Below are positions 32,267 through 41,545 of a DNA stretch of 57,027 nt, one piece after another. The DNA comes from Candidatus Methanomethylophilaceae archaeon (GTDB taxonomy: Archaea > Thermoplasmatota > Thermoplasmata > Methanomassiliicoccales > Methanomethylophilaceae). A program made the position numbers and the translations under genes. The notes below the pieces were generated by a model. That model had not been told where the DNA came from. It made no database searches and was given only the letters and a program-made list of their open reading frames with translations. The stretch lies in the NCBI GenBank assembly GCA_017461225.1, contig JAFTYV010000053.1, forward strand, positions 1 through 57,027, in the 5' to 3' direction. How positions within the stretch are numbered: position 1 is the stretch's first letter; each line of letters starts with the position of its first letter.

Positions 32267-34297
32267 ATGAAGGTTGGAATTGACCTCGGGACAACATACT
32301 CTGCAGTCGCAAGATACGACAGGAACACGAACAAACCCATGATCCTCCCGAACTCGTTCGGGAAGGAGATCACACCCTCGGTCATATGCTTCCTCGACGA
32401 CGGGGACATCCTCGTCGGAGAGGACGCGAAGGACATGCAGTCCAACGGTACCGGGGTCAACGCAGCCGCCTTCAAGCGCAACATGGGTGATGGGTCCATC
32501 GCCGTGAGCTTCAACGGCAAGGACTACACGTCGGAGGACCTCTCCGCGATGCTGCTCCAGCACCTCATCGCCGACGCCGAGAAGGCCACCGGCGAGAAGA
32601 TCACGGAGGCCGTCATCACGGTCCCCGCCTACTTCAACGACTTCCAGAGGACCGCCACCATCCGCGCCGGAGAGGCCTGCGGTGTGAAGGTCCCCAAGAT
32701 CATCAACGAGCCCACCGCGGCCGCGATCTCCTACGGTTACAAGCACGCCTCCGACAAGACGGTCATGGTCTACGACCTCGGGGGCGGAACCTTCGACGTC
32801 ACGATCGTCAGGATCAGCAAGGGCAACATCGAGGTCATCGGAACCGAGGGCAACCACATCCTCGGCGGCAAGGACTGGGACGCGGCCATCGTCAAGTACG
32901 TCTGCGACCAGTTCATCGACGAGTTCGACGTGGATCCCAGGGACGACCTCCCCACCAAGAACGAGCTCATCGTCGCGGCGGAGGGCTACAAGAAGACCCT
33001 GTCCATCGCGGAGAGCGTCACGATCCCCCTCAACTACGACGGCTACAGCGCCAAGTACACACTCACCAGGGCGGAGTTCGAGTCCATGACGGAGCACCTC
33101 CTCTGCGCCACCAAGGACGTCTGCTCCGACCTTATCGACTCGCTCAACATGTCCTGGACCGACATCGACGAGATCCTCCTCGTCGGCGGATCCACCAGGA
33201 TGCCGTCCGTCGCCAGGTTCCTGAAGGACCTCACCGGACGCGACGTCGTCGCACACGGCGACACCGACCTGGCCGTCGCCAAGGGCGCGGCCATCACCGC
33301 GGAGCTCTACTGCAGCACCGCCACCGGACTTAGGGCCGTCCAGATCGCGGACGTCACCGCTCACAGCCTCGGCGTCCTCTCGGTCAGCCAGGACGGATCC
33401 AAGTTCGTCAACGAGATCATGATCAAGAGGAACTCCAAGGTCCCCTCCACCGTCCGCAGGCAGTTCACCGTCAAGAAGGGCAACGTCACGGACAAGATCG
33501 AGGTGTTCACCCTCCAGGGCGAGTCCAGGATGCCCCTCGACTGCAACGTCCTCGCCAAGGTCGTCATCTCCGGATTCTACAACAGGGGACAGGGCGTCAT
33601 CATCGACATCGAGTACAACTACGACGAGAACGGGGTCGTCAACATCACCGCCTACCAGGACGGGGAGCCCCTCAGCGTCGTGGCGGAACCCGTCCCCGAC
33701 GACATCAGGTGGATGGGCGGAAGTCCCAAGGACAGGCCCAGCGACGAGACCATCCTGAAGAACATCGCCATCTGCGTGGACCTCTCCAGGAGCATGGAGG
33801 GCGACCCGATCGAGGCCGCCAAGGAGTCGATCCGCGACTTCGTCCACACCCTCGCCAGCAAGGACACCAAGTTCGCACTCATCGGATTCGGTGACAAGAT
33901 CAAGGTCGTCCAAGAGCTCACGTCCGACTCCCAGGCCATCCTCGGGTCCATAGACGACCTCAAGGTCAAGATGGTCGGAAGGGGAACCGACGCCAGCCCC
34001 CTCGACACCGCCAGGCTCATGCTGTCCTCCGCAGCGGGGATCGGCATCATAGTCGTCCTGACCGACGGAATCTGGGGCAAGAGGGACGCCGCTGTCGAGC
34101 AGGCGATGGGATGCAGGTCCGACAACATCACGATCATAGCGGTCGGTCTCGGAGAGGCCGACACGTCGTTCCTCAGGCAGATCGCCACCGTCGACGCGGG
34201 AGCACTCTTCACCACCATCGACAGGCTCGGTGACACCTTCGGAACCATCGCCACCGCGATCTCCTCCGGAAACATGGGACTCAGGACCCAGGAATGA
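32267..34297 (+). CDS. Hsp70-vWA fusion protein
   Basis: 676 residues. Residues 1 to about 370 are an Hsp70 ATPase: GIDLGTTYSA at 4-13, DLGGGTFDVT near 168, LLVGGSTRMPS near 305. Residues about 375-480 resemble the Hsp70 beta substrate-binding domain. From about 500 to the end is a von Willebrand factor A domain with a complete MIDAS: DLSRS near 505, a Thr in GRGTDAS, and Asp in VVLTDGIWG. The usual Hsp70 lid is absent and the vWA domain takes its place. The protein would bind a metal-dependent partner while cycling ATP (inference). First gene of a five-gene operon. Not DnaK itself. Confidence 0.9.
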   Translation: MKVGIDLGTTYSAVARYDRNTNKPMILPNSFGKEITPSVICFLDDGDILVGEDAKDMQSNGTGVNAAAFKRNMGDGSIAVSFNGKDYTSEDLSAMLLQHLIADAEKATGEKITEAVITVPAYFNDFQRTATIRAGEACGVKVPKIINEPTAAAISYGYKHASDKTVMVYDLGGGTFDVTIVRISKGNIEVIGTEGNHILGGKDWDAAIVKYVCDQFIDEFDVDPRDDLPTKNELIVAAEGYKKTLSIAESVTIPLNYDGYSAKYTLTRAEFESMTEHLLCATKDVCSDLIDSLNMSWTDIDEILLVGGSTRMPSVARFLKDLTGRDVVAHGDTDLAVAKGAAITAELYCSTATGLRAVQIADVTAHSLGVLSVSQDGSKFVNEIMIKRNSKVPSTVRRQFTVKKGNVTDKIEVFTLQGESRMPLDCNVLAKVVISGFYNRGQGVIIDIEYNYDENGVVNITAYQDGEPLSVVAEPVPDDIRWMGGSPKDRPSDETILKNIAICVDLSRSMEGDPIEAAKESIRDFVHTLASKDTKFALIGFGDKIKVVQELTSDSQAILGSIDDLKVKMVGRGTDASPLDTARLMLSSAAGIGIIVVLTDGIWGKRDAAVEQAMGCRSDNITIIAVGLGEADTSFLRQIATVDAGALFTTIDRLGDTFGTIATAISSGNMGLRTQE

Positions 34298-34313
34298 TCC
34301 AAGAGGACACCAC

Positions 34314-37300
34314 ATGGCGGACAAGAGACTGAACTACTGTCAGCTCCTCGGGCTCAACCCGTTCAAGGAGGAGACCTACACCATCGAGGCCATCCTCAAG
34401 AAACTGGAGACCAAGAAGGGCAAGTGGGCCAACGACAGCAGGAACAAGCAGAACGACACGGAGCAGCGCTTCAAGGCCGAGAGGCTCGTGGAGTCCGCCC
34501 CCGACATCGAGCGTGTCATGAGGGACCCCATCCTCAGGAGGAAGGAGTTCATCGAGGGGCAGACCATCCTCAAGGGCAAGTCCCAGAAGCTCAGGCAGGA
34601 CTGCATCGTGCTCGGGGACGGGACGTACCTCGTCCTCCCCGGAATCGCCGAGAACTACGCGAAGAAGCTCCACTGGGAGGGCGTCACCAAGGCGGACGTG
34701 CTGAAGCAGGCGGGCGTCAGGGAGGGCAACCCCCCGAAACCCGTCAGTGACAAGGTGCTGAACGCGTACAAGGGACTCAGGGCCGTCGACGCCTACTCCC
34801 CCATCGAGATGCTCAACACCCTGATCAACCACCCCAACCTGGAGATCCAGCTGGACCCCCTCTCAGAGGGGAGCTCCTGCTCCCAGATCAGGAACGCGTT
34901 CGATGTGTGCGACAAGAGGGTCAACAACGTCAGACCCGACGTGCTCCCGGAACAGGACTCGTACATCCTCACCATGAGGAGCGTGAAGCTGGTCCTCGAA
35001 CCGGACAAGGAACTCATGGACCTGATCGCCTACGGCAGGTGCAACAAGGCACTCGTCCCCGTGATGGAGACCATGGAGCAGGAGAGCAACGGCACACAGC
35101 TCACCAGGAAGTACATCGACGAGCTCATGGCGGTCCACCTGCCCCGCGACGTCGACGGGAAGATGGCCGTGCAGGTCATGCAGGCGTTCTGCTACAAGAA
35201 GAAGATCGCCGCGAACTTCTCCGACAGCGACAGCGAGATGATGAGGTGCCCGGACTGCGGCTGCATGGTCCAGGCCGGACCCAACACCGTCTTCTGCCCC
35301 GCCTGCGGGAAGAACTTCAAGACCGTCTGCCCCGCATGCAACACCACCCAGCAGTCAAACAACCAGCTGTGCATCAAGTGCGGCTTCAACTTCAAGGAGG
35401 GGCTCCAGAGGGCCAAGAACCTCGAGATGAGCTTCCGCGTCAACCTCCAGCAGGGTATGATCACCAAGGCGGAGAAGGACCTGTCGGGACTCAAGGAGAC
35501 CTACTCCGGGTACCCGGGCATAGCCACCATGGAGATGCAGCTCACCAAGGCGCTCGGCACCGTCAGCGCCCTGCGCAAGATGATCAACGACGCGTACGGC
35601 CGCAAGAGGTTCGCCGAGGCGAAGGGCGCCTGCGAGAACCTCGCCAAGCAGTACCCGGAGATCCTCAGGAACGACCCCGAGCTGAAGCAGAAGTTCGACG
35701 ACAGCAGCAGCCACTTCAACGCCGCGGAGATGTACTGCTCCAAGGCGGAGGCCGCCACCGGACGCGACGAGAGGATGGCGTTCTACGTCAACGCGGTGGA
35801 GCTCTGCTGCGACCACCCGGTCGCCAAGGCCAAGCTCAGGGAGCACCCCCCGCAGGGTCCCGTCGACCCCGTCGGGAGGCTGGGCGACAGGTCGTTCACC
35901 ATCAAGTTCGAACCCCCGAGCGAGAACACGGGGCTCACATACTGCATTTTCAGGGAGAGGAACTCCCTTCCCAACGTCACCGAGGAGTCCAGACCGCTCG
36001 CCGAGATCCCCTCGAGCGTCTACGCGGACAAGACCCTCGACCCCGGTGTGGAGTACTACTACTCCGTGTACTCCAAGCGCTGGGGCATCCTGTCCAGGGA
36101 GGGCGCCCACATAGGCCCCGTCATGATCCTGGCCGAGGTCGACATGGTCAACATCGACCAGATCGACGGCGGACTGAGGATCATGTACGAGAAGCCCCGC
36201 GGGAGCAGCCGCGTGCGCCTCTGGAGGACGGAGGACTCCGGCGGGAGCGGCGTCGGCATCGAGATCCCCCTCAACGGGGAGACCGTCTACGACGACATCG
36301 GACTGGTGGGCGGCAGGAAGTACCACTACCTGTTCGTCGCCGAGTACGAGGCACGCGGCAGGGTCGAGAGGTCCCAGGGCGTCGTGTTCTCCGCCAACAC
36401 TGTGGACGCACCCAAGCCCGTCAGGGACATGAAGGTCAAATGGAACAAGGCCGACGGCACGTACACGGCCAAATGGGGCACCACGGAGCACGTGGAGCTC
36501 TACTGCACGCCCAAGAAGATCAACATCCCGGGCAACCTGGTGAAGATGGAGGACATCAAATCGTGGATGACCCCCCTCCTCCCGCTCCAGGAGTACACCG
36601 ACGGTGCCCGTTTCGAACTGCCCGACGGCTCGGTCCAGTACATCTACCCCGTGATACCCCGCGGCAAGCTGGGCATCAGGGGGACGGAGGTCCTGGTCGC
36701 CAACCTGAAGCCGTTCAGGGACGTGGAGAAGACGCTCAGCAACAAGGACTGCGTCATCACCATGAGCTGGCCCGCCGACGCCGTCGAGGCCAAGCTGGTC
36801 ATATCCGACGACGAGGCCCGCGGACTGGAGGACCTGAACGCCGAGATCATCACGATCAGGCGCGAGGAGTACCAGGACGAGAAGCTCATCAGGGTTCCCA
36901 TGGGCAGGGCGGTGAAGAAGTGCATCAACATCTTCGCCATCTACAGGGTCTCCGGTCAGACCATCCCCTCGAGGGGCATCGCCATAGACGTCTACAACGC
37001 GGAGTGCAGGAAGGTGCGCTACGCCGTCCGCTCCGACAGGTCCGGGACCAGCCTGGACTTCTCCACCGACGCGGACGTCCGCGAGCTGCCGCCCATGATC
37101 GCCGTGTCCACGGAGGTGGGCATCCCGCTCAAGGGCAACGACGGGCATGTCGTCTGGAGGTCCGGCGGACCCGTCCGGCTGACGTCCGGTTCCGCCACCG
37201 TGGTCATGCAGACCACCGGCAGGATGGAGATCGAGAGGATGAGACTGTTCTTCGAGAACGACGAGAACTACAACCTGTACAGGTTCGTGCACCCGATCTA

Positions 37301-37316
37301 CAGGAGGAGGGACTGA
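34314..37316 (+). CDS. 1000-residue protein with J-like head, zinc ribbons and FN3-like repeats
   Basis: Not a described family that I recognise. Residues 6-40 (LNYCQLLGLNPFKEETYTIEAILKKL) look like the first helices of a J domain, but no HPD is present. Residues about 335-385 hold paired zinc ribbons: CPDCG, CPACG, CPACN and CIKCG. A helical stretch follows to about 520. From about 535 to the end are repeated beta sandwich-like segments of the fibronectin III kind (DPGVEYYYSVYSKRWG, VGGRKYHYLFVAEYEARG). No signal peptide, so intracellular. GAGGAC precedes ATG 34314, 16 bp after the Hsp70-vWA stop. Likely the scaffold or co-chaperone of this operon (inference). Confidence 0.75.
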   Translation: MADKRLNYCQLLGLNPFKEETYTIEAILKKLETKKGKWANDSRNKQNDTEQRFKAERLVESAPDIERVMRDPILRRKEFIEGQTILKGKSQKLRQDCIVLGDGTYLVLPGIAENYAKKLHWEGVTKADVLKQAGVREGNPPKPVSDKVLNAYKGLRAVDAYSPIEMLNTLINHPNLEIQLDPLSEGSSCSQIRNAFDVCDKRVNNVRPDVLPEQDSYILTMRSVKLVLEPDKELMDLIAYGRCNKALVPVMETMEQESNGTQLTRKYIDELMAVHLPRDVDGKMAVQVMQAFCYKKKIAANFSDSDSEMMRCPDCGCMVQAGPNTVFCPACGKNFKTVCPACNTTQQSNNQLCIKCGFNFKEGLQRAKNLEMSFRVNLQQGMITKAEKDLSGLKETYSGYPGIATMEMQLTKALGTVSALRKMINDAYGRKRFAEAKGACENLAKQYPEILRNDPELKQKFDDSSSHFNAAEMYCSKAEAATGRDERMAFYVNAVELCCDHPVAKAKLREHPPQGPVDPVGRLGDRSFTIKFEPPSENTGLTYCIFRERNSLPNVTEESRPLAEIPSSVYADKTLDPGVEYYYSVYSKRWGILSREGAHIGPVMILAEVDMVNIDQIDGGLRIMYEKPRGSSRVRLWRTEDSGGSGVGIEIPLNGETVYDDIGLVGGRKYHYLFVAEYEARGRVERSQGVVFSANTVDAPKPVRDMKVKWNKADGTYTAKWGTTEHVELYCTPKKINIPGNLVKMEDIKSWMTPLLPLQEYTDGARFELPDGSVQYIYPVIPRGKLGIRGTEVLVANLKPFRDVEKTLSNKDCVITMSWPADAVEAKLVISDDEARGLEDLNAEIITIRREEYQDEKLIRVPMGRAVKKCINIFAIYRVSGQTIPSRGIAIDVYNAECRKVRYAVRSDRSGTSLDFSTDADVRELPPMIAVSTEVGIPLKGNDGHVVWRSGGPVRLTSGSATVVMQTTGRMEIERMRLFFENDENYNLYRFVHPIYRRRD

Positions 37317-37318
37317 AC

Positions 37319-38587
37319 ATGGCCATGAGAAAGAAGGAGCAGAGATCCGCTCCCGGAGGTCCCGAGTACATCTGCCCCTACTGCTTCAGCAGGGTGGACC
37401 TCGCGAACGTCCACTACATGTGCAGCGGACAGACCTGCGCGAGGACCTTCGCGAACACGGCCGTCGGCACCAGGAACGCAGCGGACATGAAGTTCGTGTC
37501 CAAGGACGGTTCCTCGGAGATAGACCCCGAGAAGAGCCTCTTCTACGGCCGCGACCCCTACGGGGCGGACGCCGTGGTGACCAGGCAGCACATCATACGC
37601 AACTCATCGGGACTGTGCGACGTTTGCCGCAGGCCCGTGTACACCCGCGTGTGCCCGACCTGCCACAACATGATCCCGCCCGGTGCGGAGGAGGACGGCA
37701 ACAGGATATTCGTCATCCTCGGACCCAAGGGCGTGGGGAAGAGCCACTACATCGCGGTGCTGATCAACCAGCTGAAGAACTACGTGTCCACGGAGTTCAA
37801 CGGCGTCCTCAACGCCGCCACCGACAGCACCACGCTGAAGTACAGGGACATGTACTACCGCAGGCTCTTCGAGGAGAAGCGCAAGCTGCTCCCCACCAAG
37901 TCCTACGACAGCTCGGAGGATGCGCGCGAGCCCCTGATCTACTACCTCAGGATATTCAACGAGGACAGACCCCAGGTGTACACCTTCGCGTTCTTCGACA
38001 CCGCCGGCGAGGACCTTGTGTCCTCGGACAAGATGATGTCCCTGAGCATGAACTCGTTCATCTCCAAGGCCGCGGGCATAGTGTACCTGGTGGATCCGCT
38101 CCAGGTCAGGTACATCAACAGCAGGATCAACGTGGAGAACAAGCCCCCTGTGGGGCCCGACGTCTCCGACATCCTGAACAACATATGCCAGATCATCCGC
38201 ACGAACAGGAAGCTCAGGTCGAAGGACAAGGTCGACGTGCCGCTCGCGGTGTGCCTGACCAAGTGCGACGTGCTGCTGAAGGCGGCTGAGAACGAGGAGG
38301 AGGACAAGGTGCTGTTCGGCCCCGGATCCTCCGTACTCATCCCCCGTGAGCACGGGAGGTTCGACAGGGAGAACTTCGAGCAGATCGATGTGGAGCTCGA
38401 GGAGTACCTCAGGAGGACCGTGGGGGACAACTTCATACAGATGGTCAACGGGTTCGACGAGCACTGCTACTTCGCGGTGTCCGCGCTGGGATGCAACCCC
38501 ACGGGCAGCACCCTGCCCCGCGGCGTCTCCCCCATGAGGGTGGAGGACCCGTTCATATGGCTTCTCAACAGGGAGGGACTCAGATGA
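37319..38587 (+). CDS. zinc-ribbon GTPase-like P-loop protein
   Basis: 422 residues. N-terminal cysteine pairs C19/C22 and C35/C40, then C100/C103 and C112/C115 form zinc ribbons. A TRAFAC-type GTPase domain follows: G1 GPKGVGKS at 135-142, G3 FFDTAGED near 235, G4 LTKCD near 318. The domain resembles the Double-GTPase-like families described in prokaryotic NTP-dependent conflict systems (recalled, not searched). Its start is 2 bp after the upstream stop behind GGAGGAGG, and its end overlaps the GrpE-like gene. A switch for the operon's chaperone complex is the natural guess. Confidence 0.82.
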   Translation: MAMRKKEQRSAPGGPEYICPYCFSRVDLANVHYMCSGQTCARTFANTAVGTRNAADMKFVSKDGSSEIDPEKSLFYGRDPYGADAVVTRQHIIRNSSGLCDVCRRPVYTRVCPTCHNMIPPGAEEDGNRIFVILGPKGVGKSHYIAVLINQLKNYVSTEFNGVLNAATDSTTLKYRDMYYRRLFEEKRKLLPTKSYDSSEDAREPLIYYLRIFNEDRPQVYTFAFFDTAGEDLVSSDKMMSLSMNSFISKAAGIVYLVDPLQVRYINSRINVENKPPVGPDVSDILNNICQIIRTNRKLRSKDKVDVPLAVCLTKCDVLLKAAENEEEDKVLFGPGSSVLIPREHGRFDRENFEQIDVELEEYLRRTVGDNFIQMVNGFDEHCYFAVSALGCNPTGSTLPRGVSPMRVEDPFIWLLNREGLR

Positions 38588-39381
38588 ACGAGAACAAGCT
38601 AAAGAACTTCCTGGTCAACGGATTCCAGGCACTGGACGACAGGAGGGACGCCGAGGAGGCGTCCGTCGAGATCATCGACGCGACGGTGGAGGAGATCCCC
38701 GCCGCCCCCGAGCCCGTACCCGAGGAACCCCGCACCGGGGATGACGACGGCATCAGGGTGCTGCTGGGCGGCATCGAGGACGAGCTGCTGAAGATGAGGT
38801 ACATACTCGAGGACCTCAGGGACGCCGAACCGGTGGCACCCGCCGCCCCCGAGATGCCCGACATGAGCGGGTACCTCACATCCAGGGAACAGCTCAAGAC
38901 CATAGTGGCCGCCGTCGAGAGGAAGGACGCGGAGGTCTCCAACAAGAGCCTCATCAGGGCCATGGAGCAGATATCGGTCATGAGGGAGGACTTCTTCAAG
39001 CTCTGCACCGGTATGAGGGAGCGCATAGACACACTGAGCGCCGAGGACGTCCTGTCGTCGTTCGAGGCCTACAGCGTCGACATGGAGAACATCCTGATCG
39101 ACGGAGGCGTCTTCATCGGGCAGTTCCCCTACGACAGACTCAACACACTCCACCAGCGTATTATCGGTGTGGTACCGACCGATGATGAGGAGAAGAACGG
39201 TATGGTGGCCGAAAGGCTGTCCGACGGATACAAGATCGGAAACAAGGTCCTCCTGAAGGAAAAGGTCAAGATCTACAAGTTCACGGATACCGCCGAGGCG
39301 ACGGAAACACCTTCGAAAACAGATTGCGAAACCGCTTCCGAAGAAGGAACCAGAGAAGTGATTCAGGAGGAAGAAGAATGA
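38584..39381 (+). CDS. GrpE-like nucleotide exchange factor
   Basis: 265 residues. An acidic, Pro-rich head (about 25-65) leads into helices, and the C-terminal part matches the GrpE beta domain: HQRIIGVVPTDDEEKNGMVAERLSDGYKIGNKVLLKEKVKIYKF near 190-235, closely following the VVPTDDPEKDGTVAEVLRPGY pattern of GrpE relatives. It should release ADP from one or both Hsp70 proteins of the operon. ATGA overlaps at both ends show tight coupling with the GTPase and the second Hsp70. Confidence 0.78.
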   Translation: MNENKLKNFLVNGFQALDDRRDAEEASVEIIDATVEEIPAAPEPVPEEPRTGDDDGIRVLLGGIEDELLKMRYILEDLRDAEPVAPAAPEMPDMSGYLTSREQLKTIVAAVERKDAEVSNKSLIRAMEQISVMREDFFKLCTGMRERIDTLSAEDVLSSFEAYSVDMENILIDGGVFIGQFPYDRLNTLHQRIIGVVPTDDEEKNGMVAERLSDGYKIGNKVLLKEKVKIYKFTDTAEATETPSKTDCETASEEGTREVIQEEEE

Positions 39382-40964
39382 CAGAGTATTGCATCGGTAT
39401 CGACCTCGGTACGACCTATTCGTGCCTTGCTTATATCGACGAGGATGGGGACCCGGTTGTTGAGAAGAACTTCGAGCAGGAGGACACAACACCGTCAGTC
39501 ATCCTCTTCAACGAGAACGGCGAGATCATCGTCGGATCACCCGCGAAGGACATGGCAATGATGTACCCCGCGGAGAGGATCATCACCGCCATCAAGAGGC
39601 AGATGGGTACCGACTACGAGGTAGACGTCGACGGGGAGAAGTACAACCCCATCATGCTGTCCGCGGTCATCCTCAGGAAGATGATCAACGACTTCAACGA
39701 GAACCACGGCTGCGATGTGAAGAAAGCCGTCATCACCTGTCCCGCCTACTTCGGTCAGAACGAGAGGGACGCGACCAAGACCGCCGGAACCATCGCCGGA
39801 CTCGACGAGGTCACGGTCATCAACGAGCCCACCGCCGCCGCCATCTCCTTCGGATTCGGAAACGCAGCCGAGGGCAAGAAGAGGGTCCTCGTGTACGATC
39901 TCGGAGGAGGTACCTTCGATGTCACCGTCCTCGAGATCGACGGTTCCGCATTCACAGCCGTCGCCACCGACGGTGAGAGGTTCCTCGGAGGAAAGGACTG
40001 GGACGCGGTCATCTCCAAGATCATCAAGGAGAAGGTGTCCGAGGAGTCCGGAGTGGACATGGACACCCTCGACTCCGACGAGGAGATCCAGCAGACACTC
40101 ATCAACGACTCCGAGACCATCAAGAAGAGGCTCTCCACCGCGGAGTCCACCAAGGGAACCCTGACCGTCGAGGGACAGAAGATCGTCTTCACCGTCACCA
40201 GGGAGGAGTTCGAGGCCGCATCCGCAGGTCTCATCCAGACCACCATCGACATCATGGACCGCGTCCTCGCATCCAAGAGCTTCAGCATGGCCGACATCGA
40301 CGACGTCGTCCTCGTCGGAGGATCCTCCAGGATGCCCCAGGTCAGGAACGCCATCACATCCAAGTACCCCGATGCGAACGTCAAGGTCTTCGACCCCGAC
40401 CAGTCCGTCGCCAAGGGAGCCGCCATCTTCTCCAGGTCCAACTCCATGGTCCCCGACGGCGTCGCACCCATCGACCCCGCCACCGGAGAGGTCTCCGCAG
40501 AGGCTGCCGCAGCAGGCGTCCTCAGCGTCCACAACGTCCTGAGCAAGACCTTCGGAATCAAGGCTGTCTACGAGGATGGTACCGAGATGATCTCCAACAT
40601 CATCTTCAGGAACGAGGTCCTGCCCATCGAGTCCGTCAAGACGTACTACCCCGTCGACGACGGACAGTCCACCATCAAGGTCGAGATCTACGAGGATTCC
40701 GCAGTCAACGACGACTCCGGCAAGAAGACCGCGATCATCGACGGTGCACCCGTCGGAGAGTTCATGATGGAGCTCCCCCTGGATGTCACCACGAGCACCC
40801 CCATCACGGTCAAGTTCACCGCGACCGACGAGGGTATCCTCATCGCATCCGTCGACTGCATGGACCAGCACACGGACTACCAGATCGAGAACGACATGAA
40901 GATGTCCGCTGACGCCATCGCCAAGTCCCAGGGACTCATGGAGAAGGTCAGCAACGCGAACTGA
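39378..40964 (+). CDS. Hsp70-family ATPase lacking the C-terminal lid
   Basis: 528 residues. Full ATPase domain: GIDLGTTYSC at 6-15, DLGGGTFDVT near 176, LVGGSSRMPQ near 313. A degenerate beta substrate domain follows (TFGIKAVYEDGTEMISNII...), and the chain ends after a short helix, about 100 residues shorter than DnaK. The usual NRLDKKLT-like substrate lip is not recognisable. GGAGGAAG precedes ATG 39378, which overlaps the GrpE-like stop. The ATPase motifs look fully functional. Last gene of the operon, followed by a hairpin terminator. Confidence 0.9.
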   Translation: MTEYCIGIDLGTTYSCLAYIDEDGDPVVEKNFEQEDTTPSVILFNENGEIIVGSPAKDMAMMYPAERIITAIKRQMGTDYEVDVDGEKYNPIMLSAVILRKMINDFNENHGCDVKKAVITCPAYFGQNERDATKTAGTIAGLDEVTVINEPTAAAISFGFGNAAEGKKRVLVYDLGGGTFDVTVLEIDGSAFTAVATDGERFLGGKDWDAVISKIIKEKVSEESGVDMDTLDSDEEIQQTLINDSETIKKRLSTAESTKGTLTVEGQKIVFTVTREEFEAASAGLIQTTIDIMDRVLASKSFSMADIDDVVLVGGSSRMPQVRNAITSKYPDANVKVFDPDQSVAKGAAIFSRSNSMVPDGVAPIDPATGEVSAEAAAAGVLSVHNVLSKTFGIKAVYEDGTEMISNIIFRNEVLPIESVKTYYPVDDGQSTIKVEIYEDSAVNDDSGKKTAIIDGAPVGEFMMELPLDVTTSTPITVKFTATDEGILIASVDCMDQHTDYQIENDMKMSADAIAKSQGLMEKVSNAN

Positions 40965-40974
40965 TCGCGAAAAC

Positions 40975-40990
40975 GGGGCCGCAAGGCCCC
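40975..40990 (+). terminator. hairpin terminator of the chaperone operon
   Basis: GGGGCC - GCAA - GGCCCC perfect stem with a tetraloop, 10 nt after the Hsp70 stop, followed by pyrimidine-rich sequence. Confidence 0.7.
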
Positions 40991-41034
40991 AACTTCCACT
41001 CTCTTCTACAGAACGATTGAATGGAACGGACCGG

Positions 41035-41439
41035 TCACTCGTCCTGGTCGGAGACCAGTATGACGGTGCAGGTCGCGTTCTTGACGATGTAGTTCGACAC
41101 GCTTCCGAGGATGAACCTGTCCAGTGCGGACTTGTCCGACCTGCCTACGATGATGGTGTCGCATTTGAAACGGGATGCGGTCTCAAGGACCGTCTCATCG
41201 GGTTTACCTGTCTCGATGATCGTGTGGACCACCGCCCCCTCGGCCGCGGCCCTGTCGCGGGCGGCCTCCATGTACTCGCGCACCGCTGGATCGGGGGACT
41301 CCGGGTCCATCTGGTCCTTGGTGACGACAGTGAGGATGTAGAGAGGTTCGTTGTAGTTCACGGAATGCCTGATGGCGTAGTCCAGGGCCCTCTCGGTGCT
41401 CTCCCTGCCATCGTAGGCAATGAGTATGGTCATATCCAT
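41035..41439 (-). CDS. universal stress protein (UspA family)
   Basis: 134 residues with the ATP-binding Usp signature IIVGRSDKSALDRFILGSVSNYI (G-x2-G-x9-G-S type) and N-terminal ILIAYDGRESTERAL. Such proteins bind ATP and help in stress survival. A TTTTATAG element at about 41460-41467 makes ATG 41439 a leaderless start. Sits alone between the chaperone operon and mtaB copy 1. Confidence 0.92.
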   Translation of the reverse strand: MDMTILIAYDGRESTERALDYAIRHSVNYNEPLYILTVVTKDQMDPESPDPAVREYMEAARDRAAAEGAVVHTIIETGKPDETVLETASRFKCDTIIVGRSDKSALDRFILGSVSNYIVKNATCTVILVSDQDE

Positions 41440-41495
41440 GGTACAACGTCAACGCAAGCTATAAAACTTCTTAACAGCCAGCATCAAATTTGTGT

Positions 41496-41515
41496 GGGAG
41501 GGGAGGACCCCTCCC
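41496..41515 (-). terminator. hairpin terminator of mtaCB operon 1
   Basis: GGGAGGGG - AGGA - CCCCTCCC, 30 nt beyond the mtaB stop on the minus strand; same stem as at 30613. Confidence 0.65.
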
Positions 41516-41545
41516 TGGAAGGGGTTTTCAACCAGCCAAGCCGAC

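Noticed and set aside
34907-37318. Long upstream in-frame extension of the GTPase gene
   Set aside because: The extension is Arg/Gly/Gln-rich out-of-frame translation of the upstream 1000-residue gene; ATG 37319 has a proper ribosome site and begins the zinc ribbon.
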